From NCBI GenBank assembly GCA_037367355.1, contig CM074698.1, positions 248,001 to 312,000 on the forward strand: a stretch of 64,000 bases of DNA, written 5' to 3'. The notes under the pieces are model-generated. The model worked only from the letters and a program-made list of their open reading frames with translations. It did not search any database and was not told the DNA's origin. This document shows, piece by piece, positions 1 to 11,130 of this stretch (positions are counted from its first letter, which is position 1; every line of letters begins with the position of its first letter). Made by a program: the position numbers and the translations under genes. This DNA is from Neoscytalidium dimidiatum (lineage: Eukaryota > Ascomycota > Dothideomycetes > Botryosphaeriales > Botryosphaeriaceae).

Positions 1-1805
1 CGCCCACTGCGGCTCTGCTTCTCTCCGTGCTTCAGGAGTCAACTGGACGCCTAGCTACCATTCTTTTCGCGGCGAAGCTAGGGACCAGCCTGGAGCCGGA
101 ATGCAAAGCTTGGAGGCTTGCGGCCGACTTTTTCAACGATGCGGCCATGCTGCTGGATTGCATTTCGCCGGCGCTGCCAAAGCTGGCGCGAGTCACGGTG
201 CTGAGCTTCAGCAGCATTCTCCGCGCATTATGCGGTGTAGCTGCAGGGTCCAGCAAGGCAAGCTTAAGTGCGCACTTTGCTCGTATGCAGAACCTTGGGG
301 AGTTAAATGCGGTGAGCTGTCTCCATTTTCATTTACTCGCGGATATGCCCAGCCAATTCCAAATCCGTACTCGCACGGTGTTCTTGTCTGTTTCTGTGAC
401 CGGGATCGGCAGTTCTGTTCTCATTTCATACTTCTGAAACGCATCCGGGGAAGCTTTACGAGGGAGGCTAGTCCGGCACTTGTTAGATCCCGCCTTGATC
501 CGTTTCACATCACAACTACCCATGCCATTCCGTTACTCTCCGACTTCTGAACTGGCTCACTAACGGACCGTGTCGTCTAGAAAGATTCCTCGCAGGAGAC
601 GATCATCTCTCTCATGGGGATGCTGGTGAGTTGCTGTTCCATCGTTCAAACCAAAAACCCCTGTCTTTCATGCGGCACGAACAGACGTGAACGGTGAGCA
701 AGATCGTCGGTCACGGCTGGTGCTGACAGCTTCGTCATCTCTGGCGCAGCTGTCGAACCGGGTCGACCAACATCTCGCTTGCTGTTGCGTCCCGGGATTG
801 GCGTGCGATTCCTACAGCGCCGTTGCTCTCGATCCCTGCTGGTCAGCTGATGGGGTTGTGGAAACGGGGTTTCGAGAAGCGCGAGCGCTGACTCTTAGTG
901 ATATTCATAAGGCTGGTAGCGTCGTCGTGTCATGGGTCTCGTCCCCGCTAGCGACATGGGCGTCGATGTTGCTGTTGCTGACAATCCACCTGGGAACCAA
1001 CTACGCCGCCGTGCGGGCAGTCAGCATGCGCTCGCTGAACAGGCAGCGTGCCAACATCGTCATGTCCCACCTGTTGGCCTACGACAAGGTCCTCTCGCCG
1101 CAACAGGTCTCGCAGAAGGAGCGCATTTTCGAGCTCCGGGACGGGGCGTTGCGATGGGCGGACGATCAGGTAGTCGGGCGTTGCAGGATTGGGGTCCGCG
1201 TGGCCGACATTGTGACGAGGCTGCCAGGCGCGGAGGCCGGGGCAGGGCGGAAGACGGGAGCGGTGGTGCGCGATGGCGGCGCCGCGGCCAAGCAGATGTC
1301 GCTGTCGACGCTGCTTAAGGTTTTCGAGCACGACTCGTACCTGCTCTGGTTTGACTCCGCCAGGTCCGAGGCGCTCATCGTCCTCAAGCAGAGTTGCGAG
1401 CCGGCGGCCCAGCTTCAGGCCTGGACGCAGGCGCTGCTGCTCGCGTCCCGCCACCGGGCAGGCATCGGGGGTCGCCGGGGCACGGCGGCGGCGGCGACGA
1501 CTCAGACGTCCAGGTCACAGCCAGCGGCGTCCCAGCAGGGTCTGAGACAGACAGGCCGAGCTGCACAACAACACGGCGGCGGAGGCGGGGTCAGTGCGGG
1601 CGACAGCAGCAGCCGCGACGACGGCGACATCGAGTCGGAGCTGCGGCTGACGCTAGAGCAAACGCGCCAGATGTTCGGCGCGGGCAGCGGCGCAGCGAAA
1701 GCACGGTTGGAGGCGGCGGGCTGGGACCTGAGCATTGCAGCTCTGGAGACCCACTCAGGCACACGCGCTGGCGTACGGGCATCTCTGTGGTCAGAAAAAC
1801 AGTGA
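1..1805 (+). CDS. RUS family (DUF647) protein, 5'-truncated by window edge
   Basis: C-terminal part of a root-UVB-sensitive (RUS/DUF647) family membrane protein. Exons read as <1-311, 581-625 and 912-1805; junctions are in phase (GCG|gtgag, tctag|AAA, CTG|gtgag, ataag|GCT). Family-typical stretches are LQESTGRLATILFA, GTSLEPECKAWRLAADFFND, GVAAGSSKASLSAHFA, then after splicing KDSSQETIISLMGML and SLNRQRANIVMSHLL. Hydrophobic segments lie around the GVAAGSS region and WASMLLLLTIHL. The tail after about base 1450 is low-complexity Gln/Ala/Gly, followed by an amphipathic end. Both introns (269 and 286 nt) are long for this window. The last codons (CAG TGA GTG) sit on a possible donor, A|GTGAGT, so a further 3' exon cannot be excluded. 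The family is conserved in plants, fungi and animals; its biochemical role in fungi is not settled. The family call is firm, the exact C-terminus less so. Confidence 0.85.
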
Positions 1806-3950
1806 GTGTGACTTGCTTGTTCCAGCGCTCGGCTCGCGACAGGAGCGAGGCCTGAAGGAGCAGGCACTTTGCGGGCAGGAGCGGCAGCGTCAGCAGGAGC
1901 GCGGGTAATAGGTCGGGCGGTTTGTAATTAAACGTTTGCTCTGGACGAATGTCTGGGCCAGGGCCGGTGGAGATGGTCGCTTTGAAGCGCTGAGGCGGCG
2001 GCGGCCGTGACGGACAGAGCTAAACATGGTTGCTCAATCAGGGTTGAGGCGAGGGGAGAGAGGAGAGGGGGGGGTGGGGAGGGAAGAGGCAGCGGGATAG
2101 TTCGGACGGCGGCAGCAGGAACCAAAGAATCAGTTGCGAAAAAAAAAAAACAAACGCCGCGATTTCTTTCAAGTTGAGGAGGCTAAAACGGGAGGGACTC
2201 ACCGCATAGGGCGGCTGGGGGCAACAAACCCGTGAGATGGGCTTGCGCTGGGCGGCGTGAGACCGGTCTTGGGCCGGTTCCGGCAGTGGTGGACCAAAAA
2301 ATTGCGCAGGCGCCGGTGCATCGAGACGTCACGGTGGAGGCTCTTGCTCGCTACTTCGGGTGGATGTCCGTCCGCGATGGCATAGCAACGGCCATAATAT
2401 TAGCAAAAGGCGCGGGCAGGCGGCGCATCGGCAGCAGTGTGGCAGGGCGTTCGGGGCGCGGGCGGCCGTCATACGATAGTGTCATGATCTGCTCTGGCGT
2501 GCAGCTGGGCTGCAGCGGGCCCGAAGCGGAAGGCTTCTAGAAGGGATGGAAAACGGCCGGGAAAAGTTTTGACGGGGGGGGCTGCTCATCTCGCAGCGTC
2601 ACCACTCACGCGCAGCCGCGCGCCCTGGCCCAGCCTTTGGCCGGAGGAGAGAGGGGGGGGCCACAGGGCCGGCAGCGCCAGGGCTCCACCGCCGGCTTAG
2701 GCAGGTCGCACGCGTCGAAGCGGCCGCGATGGGACCCTGCCCGTCTGCCACCTTGTTGGCTGCGATGCTGCCCTCTCGCTCGCTGCCGCCGCCGCCGTCG
2801 CCGCTTCTGCTGCTGCTGCTGCTCTTGGCCGGTTGTTCTTGGGGACTCTTGGTTACGAGCCGCAACAAGGGGACGAGTGGAGCCGCGCGCGCGCGCGCCC
2901 CCAACCCCCTTCTCCTATCCGGCCTGTCCTTGTGCCTGCGAGGTCAGGCCTGCGGGCGCCGGTGCAGCAGAGCAGTGGCAGCAGTGGCAGCAGCAGCAGC
3001 AGCTCCCGGGCCCGGCCCAGTGGCTCGTCGTGGCAAAAAGGCAACAAAGGACGGCCGGCAGCATGGACATGGGCATGGGCATGGACGGTGGCCCGCGCGC
3101 ACAGGAGAAGAGGAGTCAGCGCCGGGCCGCCCTATCAGCGATGGCATCATTGCTGCGGCTGGCACAAGGCACAAAGAGCTCGCGCGCGCGAGAAAGGCAA
3201 CGGAGTCAGTCGGAGGCGCGGCGGCGGCGGACGTGCGCGGCTGCTTGCGGTGGCTGCTGGGCGGGCTGTCGCAGTTTGGGGGCGGGCGACCGACCGAGCG
3301 AAGAGAGCGAGCAAGTGAGCGCGTGCAGTGGTGAATACAATACAATTGCAGCGGCGCATGGCTGCGAGTGCTGGTGCTTGTGCTGGTGCTGGTGCTGGTG
3401 CCAATGCTGGCGCTGGGGGGTGCGCGCGATGATCGGCGCTGGCTGAGATGCGCATGGAGCTGCCGCCTGCGCGCGAGTGGAGTGGAGAGGCTGGCTGGTG
3501 CGGTGGTGCTTGCAGAGAGCCACGAGCGGGCGGCATGATGAGGACACACACAGACGCGCGTGCTGGCCGGCCCTGTGGCGACACGGTGCTAGGCTGGGCC
3601 TGCTGCCGTCCCACAGCCTCCTGCCTGCTTCGGGCGCGCTTCGACGCGGCCTTCTCTGGCTTCTTTGTCGAGATCGGCGGGGGCGTGCTGCACTCGCTCA
3701 CCAATGGCACCCCTGCCTGGCTTTCGAGAAGACGCCTGCTCGGCTCTTAGGGCGGACGCTGATGCCACTCCGCTTCACTATCCAGATCATACCTCTCCGC
3801 GCTCCGTGTGCATCTGAGATTGCTGCCCGGTCCCTTCCAGCGCCGCCGTCTCTCCACGCCTGTCGACCGCCCAGCTACTAAACCTCCGCCCCGGCACCGC
3901 TCGCCGCGTCCCTTGTCCTCCGCCCTTCCAGTCCAAGTCACGCACAGCAC

Positions 3951-3976
3951 GCACACACACACACACACACACACAC
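3951..3976. repeat. (CA)n microsatellite
   Basis: About 13 CA units in the C/T-rich upstream region of the RGS gene. Confidence 0.95.
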
Positions 3977-4656
3977 GCTCACACAACCGGCGCCTGCCCT
4001 CTGCGCCTGCTCCCTGCCCACCACCGCCAGCCAAAGCCAGACTGCTCTCCACTCGCCCGCTCCGTCAGCGGCCCCCCCTGCCACTCCCTCTGCCAACACG
4101 TCCCAACCAGAGCCACCGCTCCTGCCGCTCGTTTCAGGCCGAGTCTTGCGACAGCGCTACCCAGCACCGCCGACACGCCTGAGGCGACGCTACCACCGCC
4201 AGCGCCCATTAGTCACCTCGCTCAATTCCCAACTCCTCACTCTTATCCGCCTCCTCACCTCTTCCGTGTCGCCAGCCTCTTGTGTCCCCGTTCCAGAAGC
4301 CTCCTCCGCCGCGACACACCACAGCACCCAAGACGCACAGCGCATGTGCGACCCCGTTGCCCACCACCCCGACCACCTGCAGCCGTCCATGTTCTCGCAG
4401 CGCCTTGGACTGTCGCAGTAATCGCAGCATTCCACCCAGCAGCTCCCGCGACCCGTCCCTCAAGCTGGCGTCGAGACTCCGCCCCGCGCGGCCCGCTGAA
4501 CTCTGCGTCTGTCCCGGAACCGGCACTCTCGCCTACGATTCTCGGGAGAGCTCCTGCAACCCGGCACCGACGTGTAAAGAGCCGTGGTGGAATGTGATGC
4601 ACCGCAAGTCGGTCCCGCCTACTCTCCGTCTCAAAACCCCCTCTTCTACCACGCCC

Positions 4657-4695
4657 TCCACCCGCTCCTCCACCCGCTCCTCCACCCGCTCCTCC
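4657..4695 (+). repeat. 12-bp tandem repeat, 3 copies
   Basis: Three perfect copies of CTCCACCCGCTC followed by a partial copy, just upstream of the chosen RGS start. In the RGS frame it would encode Ser-Thr-Arg-Ser repeats if the upstream ATG at 4597 were used. Confidence 0.9.
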
Positions 4696-4737
4696 TCCCC
4701 CTCCGAAGACGAAAAGGACGAAAAGGGAGGATTCAAG

Positions 4738-5802
4738 ATGTCGGCTCATGAGTATGTACCAACCACCACCACCACCACAACAACAACTACAAGGCCCCTC
4801 TCCGTCGCAATACCAAGGGGATTTGCTCAAGGTCCCTACTGTCCCAGGCGCCCGAACCTCTCCGAAATACTAGCAAACACCGCGTCTCCGCCATGGACGT
4901 TGAGCGCCTTCATGGCCTATCTCTCGCAGAATCACTGCTTGGAGACCCTCGAGTTCACCATGGATGCTTCCCGTTACAGGAAGCATTACAACAAGATGGT
5001 GGGCCAGAAGCCCGATTCGCCCGTCTCGCCCAACAGCGAAGAGTGCAACTACGTTAAGATGCTCTGGCAGCGCCTGCTCGACGCTTATATAGCGCCCAAC
5101 GGCCCGAGAGAAGTCAACCTCCCCTCCGATGTGCGGGACAGCCTCCTGGCTCTTTCAAACCCCTATGTTCCCCCTCACCCCTCGACGTTAGACACCGCTG
5201 TCGCTAAGATCTACGAGTTGATGGAGGAGTCCGTGCTGGTCCCCTTTCTGAACAGCCTTTCCCCTCAGAGCGCCGCCGACTACAACACGAGCGAGGAGAA
5301 CCTGTCGCACTCGCACACCCGTTCGTACGACGAGCGTGCGCTCCGTCGCGAGGTTACTCAGAGCAGTTCTGAGGTGCCACACAAGCATCGCGCTTCGGCC
5401 CCTTCATCCCTGACTACGAGCTTCACCAATGTGACTCGTAATTTCGGCGCCGCCGCCCACGCCCGTTTCGCCAGCTCCTCGCACCACCGTCACCCGCACT
5501 CCGTGGCCTCTTCGGCGGCTGCGTCGCCTTCTGATCGCGACGGTCTCACGGACGACTCGGGTAGCGCTAGTAGCCCTAGCGCCTTGGGTGATCCTATGAC
5601 GCCACCAACGACGCCCCCAATGAGCGACTACGGCTACCCGCCCAGCGCCAACGGCACTCCAAGTCCAAGGAACAGCCGGCACGAGCGCGAGGGCAGTGGT
5701 TGGAAGAGGATGAGCAGTAAACTGGGCTGGAAGAAGAGGAGCAGCGGTCAGATTCGGGAGGAGCAAGCGCAACATCAGCAGATGGAGGGAGGCATGTTCT
5801 GA
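4738..5802 (+). CDS. RGS-domain protein (RgsA/Rgs2 type)
   Basis: Regulator of G-protein signalling, expected to act as a GTPase-activating protein on a heterotrimeric G-alpha subunit at the plasma membrane. From ATG 4738 (A at -3) the product is 354 aa. The RGS domain covers about residues 39-175: it opens with RPNLSEILANTA, has SAFMAYLSQNHCLETLEF as its first helices, and resumes with YVKMLWQRLLDAYI after a proline/serine-rich insert near residue 95. The rest is Ser/Pro/His-rich, ending in a basic segment (WKRMSSKLGWKKRSSG) that could bind membrane. There is no DEP or PX domain, so it is not FlbA-type or a sorting nexin; it resembles the short RgsA/Rgs2 class, from memory of the family. An in-frame ATG at 4597 would add 47 residues. 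A GTATGT donor at 4752 could remove the Thr run (see findings). Confidence 0.85.
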   Translation: MSAHEYVPTTTTTTTTTTRPLSVAIPRGFAQGPYCPRRPNLSEILANTASPPWTLSAFMAYLSQNHCLETLEFTMDASRYRKHYNKMVGQKPDSPVSPNSEECNYVKMLWQRLLDAYIAPNGPREVNLPSDVRDSLLALSNPYVPPHPSTLDTAVAKIYELMEESVLVPFLNSLSPQSAADYNTSEENLSHSHTRSYDERALRREVTQSSSEVPHKHRASAPSSLTTSFTNVTRNFGAAAHARFASSSHHRHPHSVASSAAASPSDRDGLTDDSGSASSPSALGDPMTPPTTPPMSDYGYPPSANGTPSPRNSRHEREGSGWKRMSSKLGWKKRSSGQIREEQAQHQQMEGGMF

Positions 5803-7642
5803 GGATTCCTGGCGAATGAGCGGCGGATTTCACTTCCAGCTCTCAGGGTCTCTATTCCAGACCACTTTACCTCGTGCTCCTCCCGCCGACGCTGTAGCCA
5901 GACCCTTCGCGGCGTCGTTAACCTTTCCGGGGACCAGGGTTTTGCTCCGGACGGCTCGAAGTCTATTCCGGCCCAGCACAACCCCGCAGCGCATGCCGGA
6001 AAAGACCGGCAGTGTCAGACCAATTCCGCAAACACCTCTATTCACGACATGACTCGTACATCTTACCGTCTCGTCTCCCCTCAGCATTCATCGACATTCC
6101 GCTCTTATCACGGACGTCACGACCACTCTGGATGTCCCCTCTTCTGTCCGCATCGCTCTTAACGACCTTCAAATTGCGAGATACGACCAGCATCAACTAG
6201 CATTTGCACCGGCGTTAGAAAGGCGGTTTTGACCATGACAACACTTTGTTTATTCGAGTAACGAAAAACATTCAATGGTGCCATGGATTCAAGACACTGG
6301 ATCACTGGGTCTTACTTCATCAACGTCAGCGTCGCCACCGCATCACGATCATCATTATCATCGTCATCATTGTCATCACAGCGCATTTCACGTTCTCAGT
6401 CCGTCATCATGGTCCTTTACGGTTCATGGGGAATGGTCCTGGCACACAAAATTGTCAATTTCCTTCGCATTGTCTGTTCATTCCTGCTCCACGACACGAC
6501 CTTGAAGAAGCACGGTAACACGTCCTCTTCACTCATTGCATTGGCGTTGGAAAACCAAAACAAGTCACTCAGCTAGGCACAGCTGGTGACTGGAATGGGT
6601 TGAATTCCACTCTGGGATTGCTCAGGGTGTCTCGTCTTCTTTACTTTCATGACTTATGGATACACTCTTGCTTGCTATTGTTATTTCTCATCATGTGGCG
6701 AGGGGCGTAATGGTTGGTGGCGGCATGAGCATTGGCTCTTCAGTCTGTCTTTTTTTTTTTTAACGTTACCCAAACGAACGGAGGAGAGGTAATGGGATGC
6801 TGGTCAGATTAAGCAGGGAGGTGTAAAACCCTTGAGAGGCTTCCTCTTTCCTAATCCCTTTATCCGCCTGTACGAAAGGAAAGTACCCCGACATTGTTTC
6901 TTCTCTTCATTCATATCATTCATGCATAGATAGAGCTTCCTTCTCCTACACCTTTTTTTTTTCCGCACAAAACCAAGAACGAGCATGGCTTGGAAGGATT
7001 GGGGTAACAACCATCTGTTTCTGTGAGGATTGTTCGTATCTTGGTTTTGCGAGGAGGCTCTTTTTCTTGATTGATTGATTAGACAATTTATGGACTGGAA
7101 CTGGGGATTGGCCGACAAAGCTGGCCATATCCACTTTTTCACTTTTTCTACCTGCTTACAATTCGTCCGATACACGACGATTACATGCGTGCCCTTTTCT
7201 TCCATGTCGGACCCTATCAAACCGACCAGATGGTTCTCCACCATCTTTTCCTTACGTGGCTTCGCTTCATTGCTTGCTTCCACTTCTCCCTGCCTTTCCC
7301 TCCCTCTCAGCCGCATGAGCCGCACTGCCCCCTTCTCACTTTGCTTTCTGACCGTTGTCGAGGCGGCGAAGGCGGGCAAGGGGAGTAAGTAGGGCGGGTC
7401 GAGATGGAAGGCGGGTTACACGTACGCACAGCCCTTTTTCCGGCAAGGTCGTCAGCACCATGCCTTGTCCCTTTGGTACGCACATCCAGTCGGCCCCGTC
7501 CGATCCGCTTTTTTCTTTTTTTTTTTTTTAGAGCCTTGCCTAGGAGAGGGGGCGGCCCAAGCCCGAAACCACTCATGCAACGACCGACGTTTTGCGGGCC
7601 CTTGTTTTCTCTTTTTTTTTTTTTTTGGTCGGTGTGTAGTGC

Positions 7643-7663
7643 GCGTGTGTGTGTGTGTGTGTG
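7643..7663. repeat. (GT)n microsatellite
   Basis: About 10 GT units following a 14-nt T run. Confidence 0.9.
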
Positions 7664-8104
7664 GGCGCGTGCAGGACGGAACGAGAGGGGAGAGGTGCAA
7701 GGGAGTGAAACTAAACACGTGTTGGAATGATGCTAGCTAGTGCGCTATGTGTGTGCGTGCATGTATCTTTGTACTACTATGTGCACTACGTATTCTGATG
7801 TCGGGTAGAATTTTTTTTTTTTTCCTTTTTTCCTTTAGCGCTGTGTTAGTCGTCAGGCTTGTTCTAGATGCCTTTGCTGGAAAGTTTTCCTTCGGGGAGA
7901 TCAGGGTGCCAGCGCAGGGGCGGGAGCGGGCTGCTGTCCGGGTGTTTCTTGTCGGTCTGTCCTGTCGGTGGGGTGTTCGGCGGGAGCCCTGCATGATGTT
8001 GGGATTGTGACTGGGATGGGGAGAAAGGCGAGGGGGGCGTCCGGTGGTGTTGTTGGTGTTGGTTGGTGGTCGGTGGTGAGAGGAGGCGAGGCTGATGTGT
8101 GCCC

Positions 8105-8131
8105 GAGCAGCAGCAGCAGCAGCAGCAGCAG
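8105..8131. repeat. (CAG)n microsatellite
   Basis: About 9 CAG units; not in any supported reading frame. Confidence 0.9.
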
Positions 8132-8800
8132 CCACACAATACGCGCCGCACGCGTTTACTGCAGGCAGGCGTGCTAAGCAGACGAGCTATGATGCCATTG
8201 ACGCCGGCTGCCTGCGGGCTTAGGCGCCGCCTTACGCACGTTTGTTGGGTTCGCCTCTTCTTTTGCCAACCCTCGGTCTTTCCCACCGCCAAGACCATCA
8301 TGGATGCTGCTACCGCTGCCTGTCATACGAAAGGAACCATTTCTTCCGAGTTGTCCGGAGGAGTTCACCGGAAGCCGGTCGGTCGTGCTTGGACCAGCCT
8401 CTCTTTCGATCTCGTCTTCGGTGCTAAATTTTTCCTCTTGTTCTTCTGCCCTATTGTACACTACTACTAGCTAGCTATACGCCACGTCTATGCGTATTGG
8501 AAGAGCGCGCGCGTGTGGCGCAAACGCGGCGCACAACGGCCACGGACGTTCGGCCTTCGCTTACAAACTTCTTTCTGTTTTCCTCTCATTCCTCTCATCC
8601 ATTCGGCTTCTCTCGGCGGACGGGGCAGAGCAATTGCTTTGTCGGAGCGAAGTAAGGGGTGTGTGGAGGGCATCGGACGTCGCCGACATGCTTGCGCTTT
8701 GCTATAGGTGAGCTATCGGGCGCCTGATCGACTACTGCGCAAAAACTAGTTCGTTCGGCCGTTGTAGGGCACGATTACGGACGCGGGTATACGAAGCCTC

Positions 8801-8840
8801 GGCGGGCGGGCGGGCGGCGGCGGCGGCGGCGGCGGCGGCG
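8801..8840. repeat. (CGGG)n/(CGG)n repeat
   Basis: Four-base CGGG units pass directly into about eight CGG units, then poly-A. Not in a supported gene. Confidence 0.9.
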
Positions 8841-10338
8841 AAAATGCGGCTCTCTCACGTCACACACGGCGTGCAGCCGGTGGAAAACGGTCCGAAGCGA
8901 AGTTGAAAAAATAGTGCGCGGTCGCAAGGCGCGAAGGTGGCCCATGGGTCGTAGAGGGAAAAGGAAAACGGGAAGAAGGCTTGGGCAGAGGCGCAGCAAC
9001 GACGTGCGTACGATTGACGGTGATCGACCCGATGGAAGGCCGCGAGAAGGAGGGTCTGTGTTGGCGCTGGCGGGAGATGGACGAGCAAAGCCACTGCGTG
9101 ATTGACGGACGGACGCGGATGGGCGGGAATGGACGGGGCGAGGGGAGCGAGAGCGATTCAGTTGCCCGGTGATGCGTCAGCCACAAGCGCAGATTGGCTT
9201 CGCCTCGCTCGCCGCCGCCTCGTGTCGGAAGCTCGCTTCGATGTGCGTTGGTGGCCGATGATGAGATGGTTGGGAGATCTAGATCTCAGGGCCATTCTCG
9301 TAACCGAACGTCTGATGTGTGATGGGGCCGTGCTGTGCGTCTCTTGGCCCCCAGCGGTCCTAAGGTTTTAGGTTAGGCTACCTCTTGTCTTCTGGAAGGC
9401 TTCTTCCAGGGAGAGCCCGTCACATGCAACCAGCTTGATCCAGAGAATTCTGCATCGTATTGAATCGCCGTGGGCAGCGCACCGAGAAACGGGCGCCAAG
9501 ACGAAACACACACAGGACAAACGATGGGCAGTGAGACCCACGGAAGGGAATGAGAATAGCACTTGCGTTTGATTCACGCGATTTTCTCTTTTTCGTTGCG
9601 TTGTGGCTTGCATACACCATGCATGTGCGCCACGGCGGTGTATGCGCTGTAGAAAGTTTGCTTGCTCTTCGGCAGAAACATGGCTTTTCCACGGCTTCTC
9701 AGCGTTGTGCTTGCCTTCTCTGACAGACTCTCTAGGCTCACGAACCTCGTCTCGGCGTCTGTCTTGTCTACTCTCCCGTGGAGTCGGATGGGTGTGGTGT
9801 CTGATTTCCTCTTTGGGTAATTCTACACGCAAAGCGCTTCTAGCTGTCCACTAACTCGCTTGACGTCAGTCTTCCTGATTCCCCCGCCATACACTGCGTC
9901 AGTGTGCATTGTATCTGTTCCTACACCGGGCGGCGGCTCTGCCCACCCCCCAGCACCCAATCACGCGCCTGATAACCCAAGACAGCGCATCCGTCAACCT
10001 ACTTAGTCATTCATCTTTCCTAATTGGGTATGTCTCATGCGGCCCGCTCGTCGAGCATCTTCCCCACCGCCCAACACTAAATCGAACAGAAATAAACTTT
10101 AACCTTCTCTCACAATCTCAGCTCGAATCATGACTCTGCCTTCGCCACCTCCAGCCCTGAATTTGCGGCTCCGTGTGCGCACACGTGCATACATCACCGC
10201 CTCTGCTGCAACCTGTGTCATGTCTCCGAGCCCAAGATCTTCTCGGACCCCGTCGCTCGCCCCGGGAGCCATTCCAGCCCGAACGAACCCATGTCCAAAA
10301 CAACACCTAACCCAAAAAGAACCTTCAAAAAAGAGGAT

Positions 10339-10373
10339 CCACACACACACACATACACACACACACACACACA
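10339..10373. repeat. (CA)n microsatellite
   Basis: About 17 CA units with one CATA interruption. Confidence 0.9.
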
Positions 10374-10623
10374 ACTTACTGACAACACAAACGCACGCCA
10401 CTCATGCCACTGCTCGCCCCGTTGCCCATAACGAGTGGAAAGCGAAAACTCAATCTGGCCCGGCAAAAAGCCCGTATCCGTAGGCAATAGAAACGCGTGA
10501 TCTCCTCCCGCGGACCGGGCCATCGGATAGACGCACACACGCTCGCGGGCGCACACGCGTCGTCGATAGGAAACGGCAATCGAGGGTTGGCAGCGAGCGC
10601 ATCCGCCCGCCCCCGGCCTGTCT

Positions 10624-10652
10624 CATCCATCCATCCATCCATCCATCCATCC
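10624..10652. repeat. (CATC)n microsatellite
   Basis: Seven perfect CATC units. Confidence 0.9.
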
Positions 10653-10746
10653 CATATACGTACAGTACGAAAAATCGCGCCAGGGGTTTAAAACACTCTA
10701 CGCGCGCGACGTGGTAGAGGAGCAGCCAGGACAAAAAATGCAACTC

Positions 10747-10771
10747 CATCACCATCATCATCATCATCATC
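10747..10771. repeat. (ATC)n microsatellite
   Basis: About eight ATC/CATCAT units. Confidence 0.9.
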
Positions 10772-11055
10772 GGCGGACACGGCTAAACGCCTAACCATGC
10801 ATGCTCTGGCGCCAACCCAAGAAGCCCGCCTCGTGACACCCCCCGGGCCAGCAAACATACAAAAACCTAGTCAAACCAAGGCGCATCGGCCGGCTTTCGA
10901 CAAACGGACCGCGCTTATTGGTCTAAACGGGGGAGGTGTTTTTTTTTTCTTTTTTCTGGCCTCCCCCCGGATGAGGAAGGCTACAAGCAGGAAAGAAAGA
11001 AAAAGGATAAGAGGAAGGTGGGGAGGGCGCTGCTAGAAGGCAGAACAAAAGACTA

Positions 11056-11056
11056 G

Positions 11057-11103
<47 letters not shown>

Positions 11104-11130
11104 CAGATATCACGATCACGATCACGATCG
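11056..11130. repeat. compound (AT)n-(AG)n plus (ATCACG)3 repeat
   Basis: About 12 AT units run straight into about 12 AG units (to 11103), followed by three ATCACG copies. The AT part can form a cruciform; the AG part is a polypurine tract. Confidence 0.9.

Larger units (their letters stand above)
1806..4737. other. GC-rich intergenic and 5' leader region
   Basis: No protein family is recognisable on either strand. Overlapping open frames occur in several phases at 2600-3750, as expected from GC-rich, repeat-rich DNA. It holds a polypurine run (about 2049-2075), a CTG run (about 2806-2822), a GGTGCT run (about 3369-3400) and a CA repeat. From about 3780 onward the plus strand becomes C/T-rich, as in promoters and leaders of filamentous fungi, and leads into the RGS gene. 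Confidence 0.6.

Noticed and set aside
2599..3750. Several long overlapping open frames on both strands (up to 269 codons)
   Set aside because: They overlap in all phases in GC-rich repeat DNA, are rich in Arg/Ala/Ser/Cys runs, and show no domain.
6804..7379. 191-codon minus-strand frame
   Set aside because: No recognisable domain; composition is that of read-through of homopolymers; no splice or promoter context.
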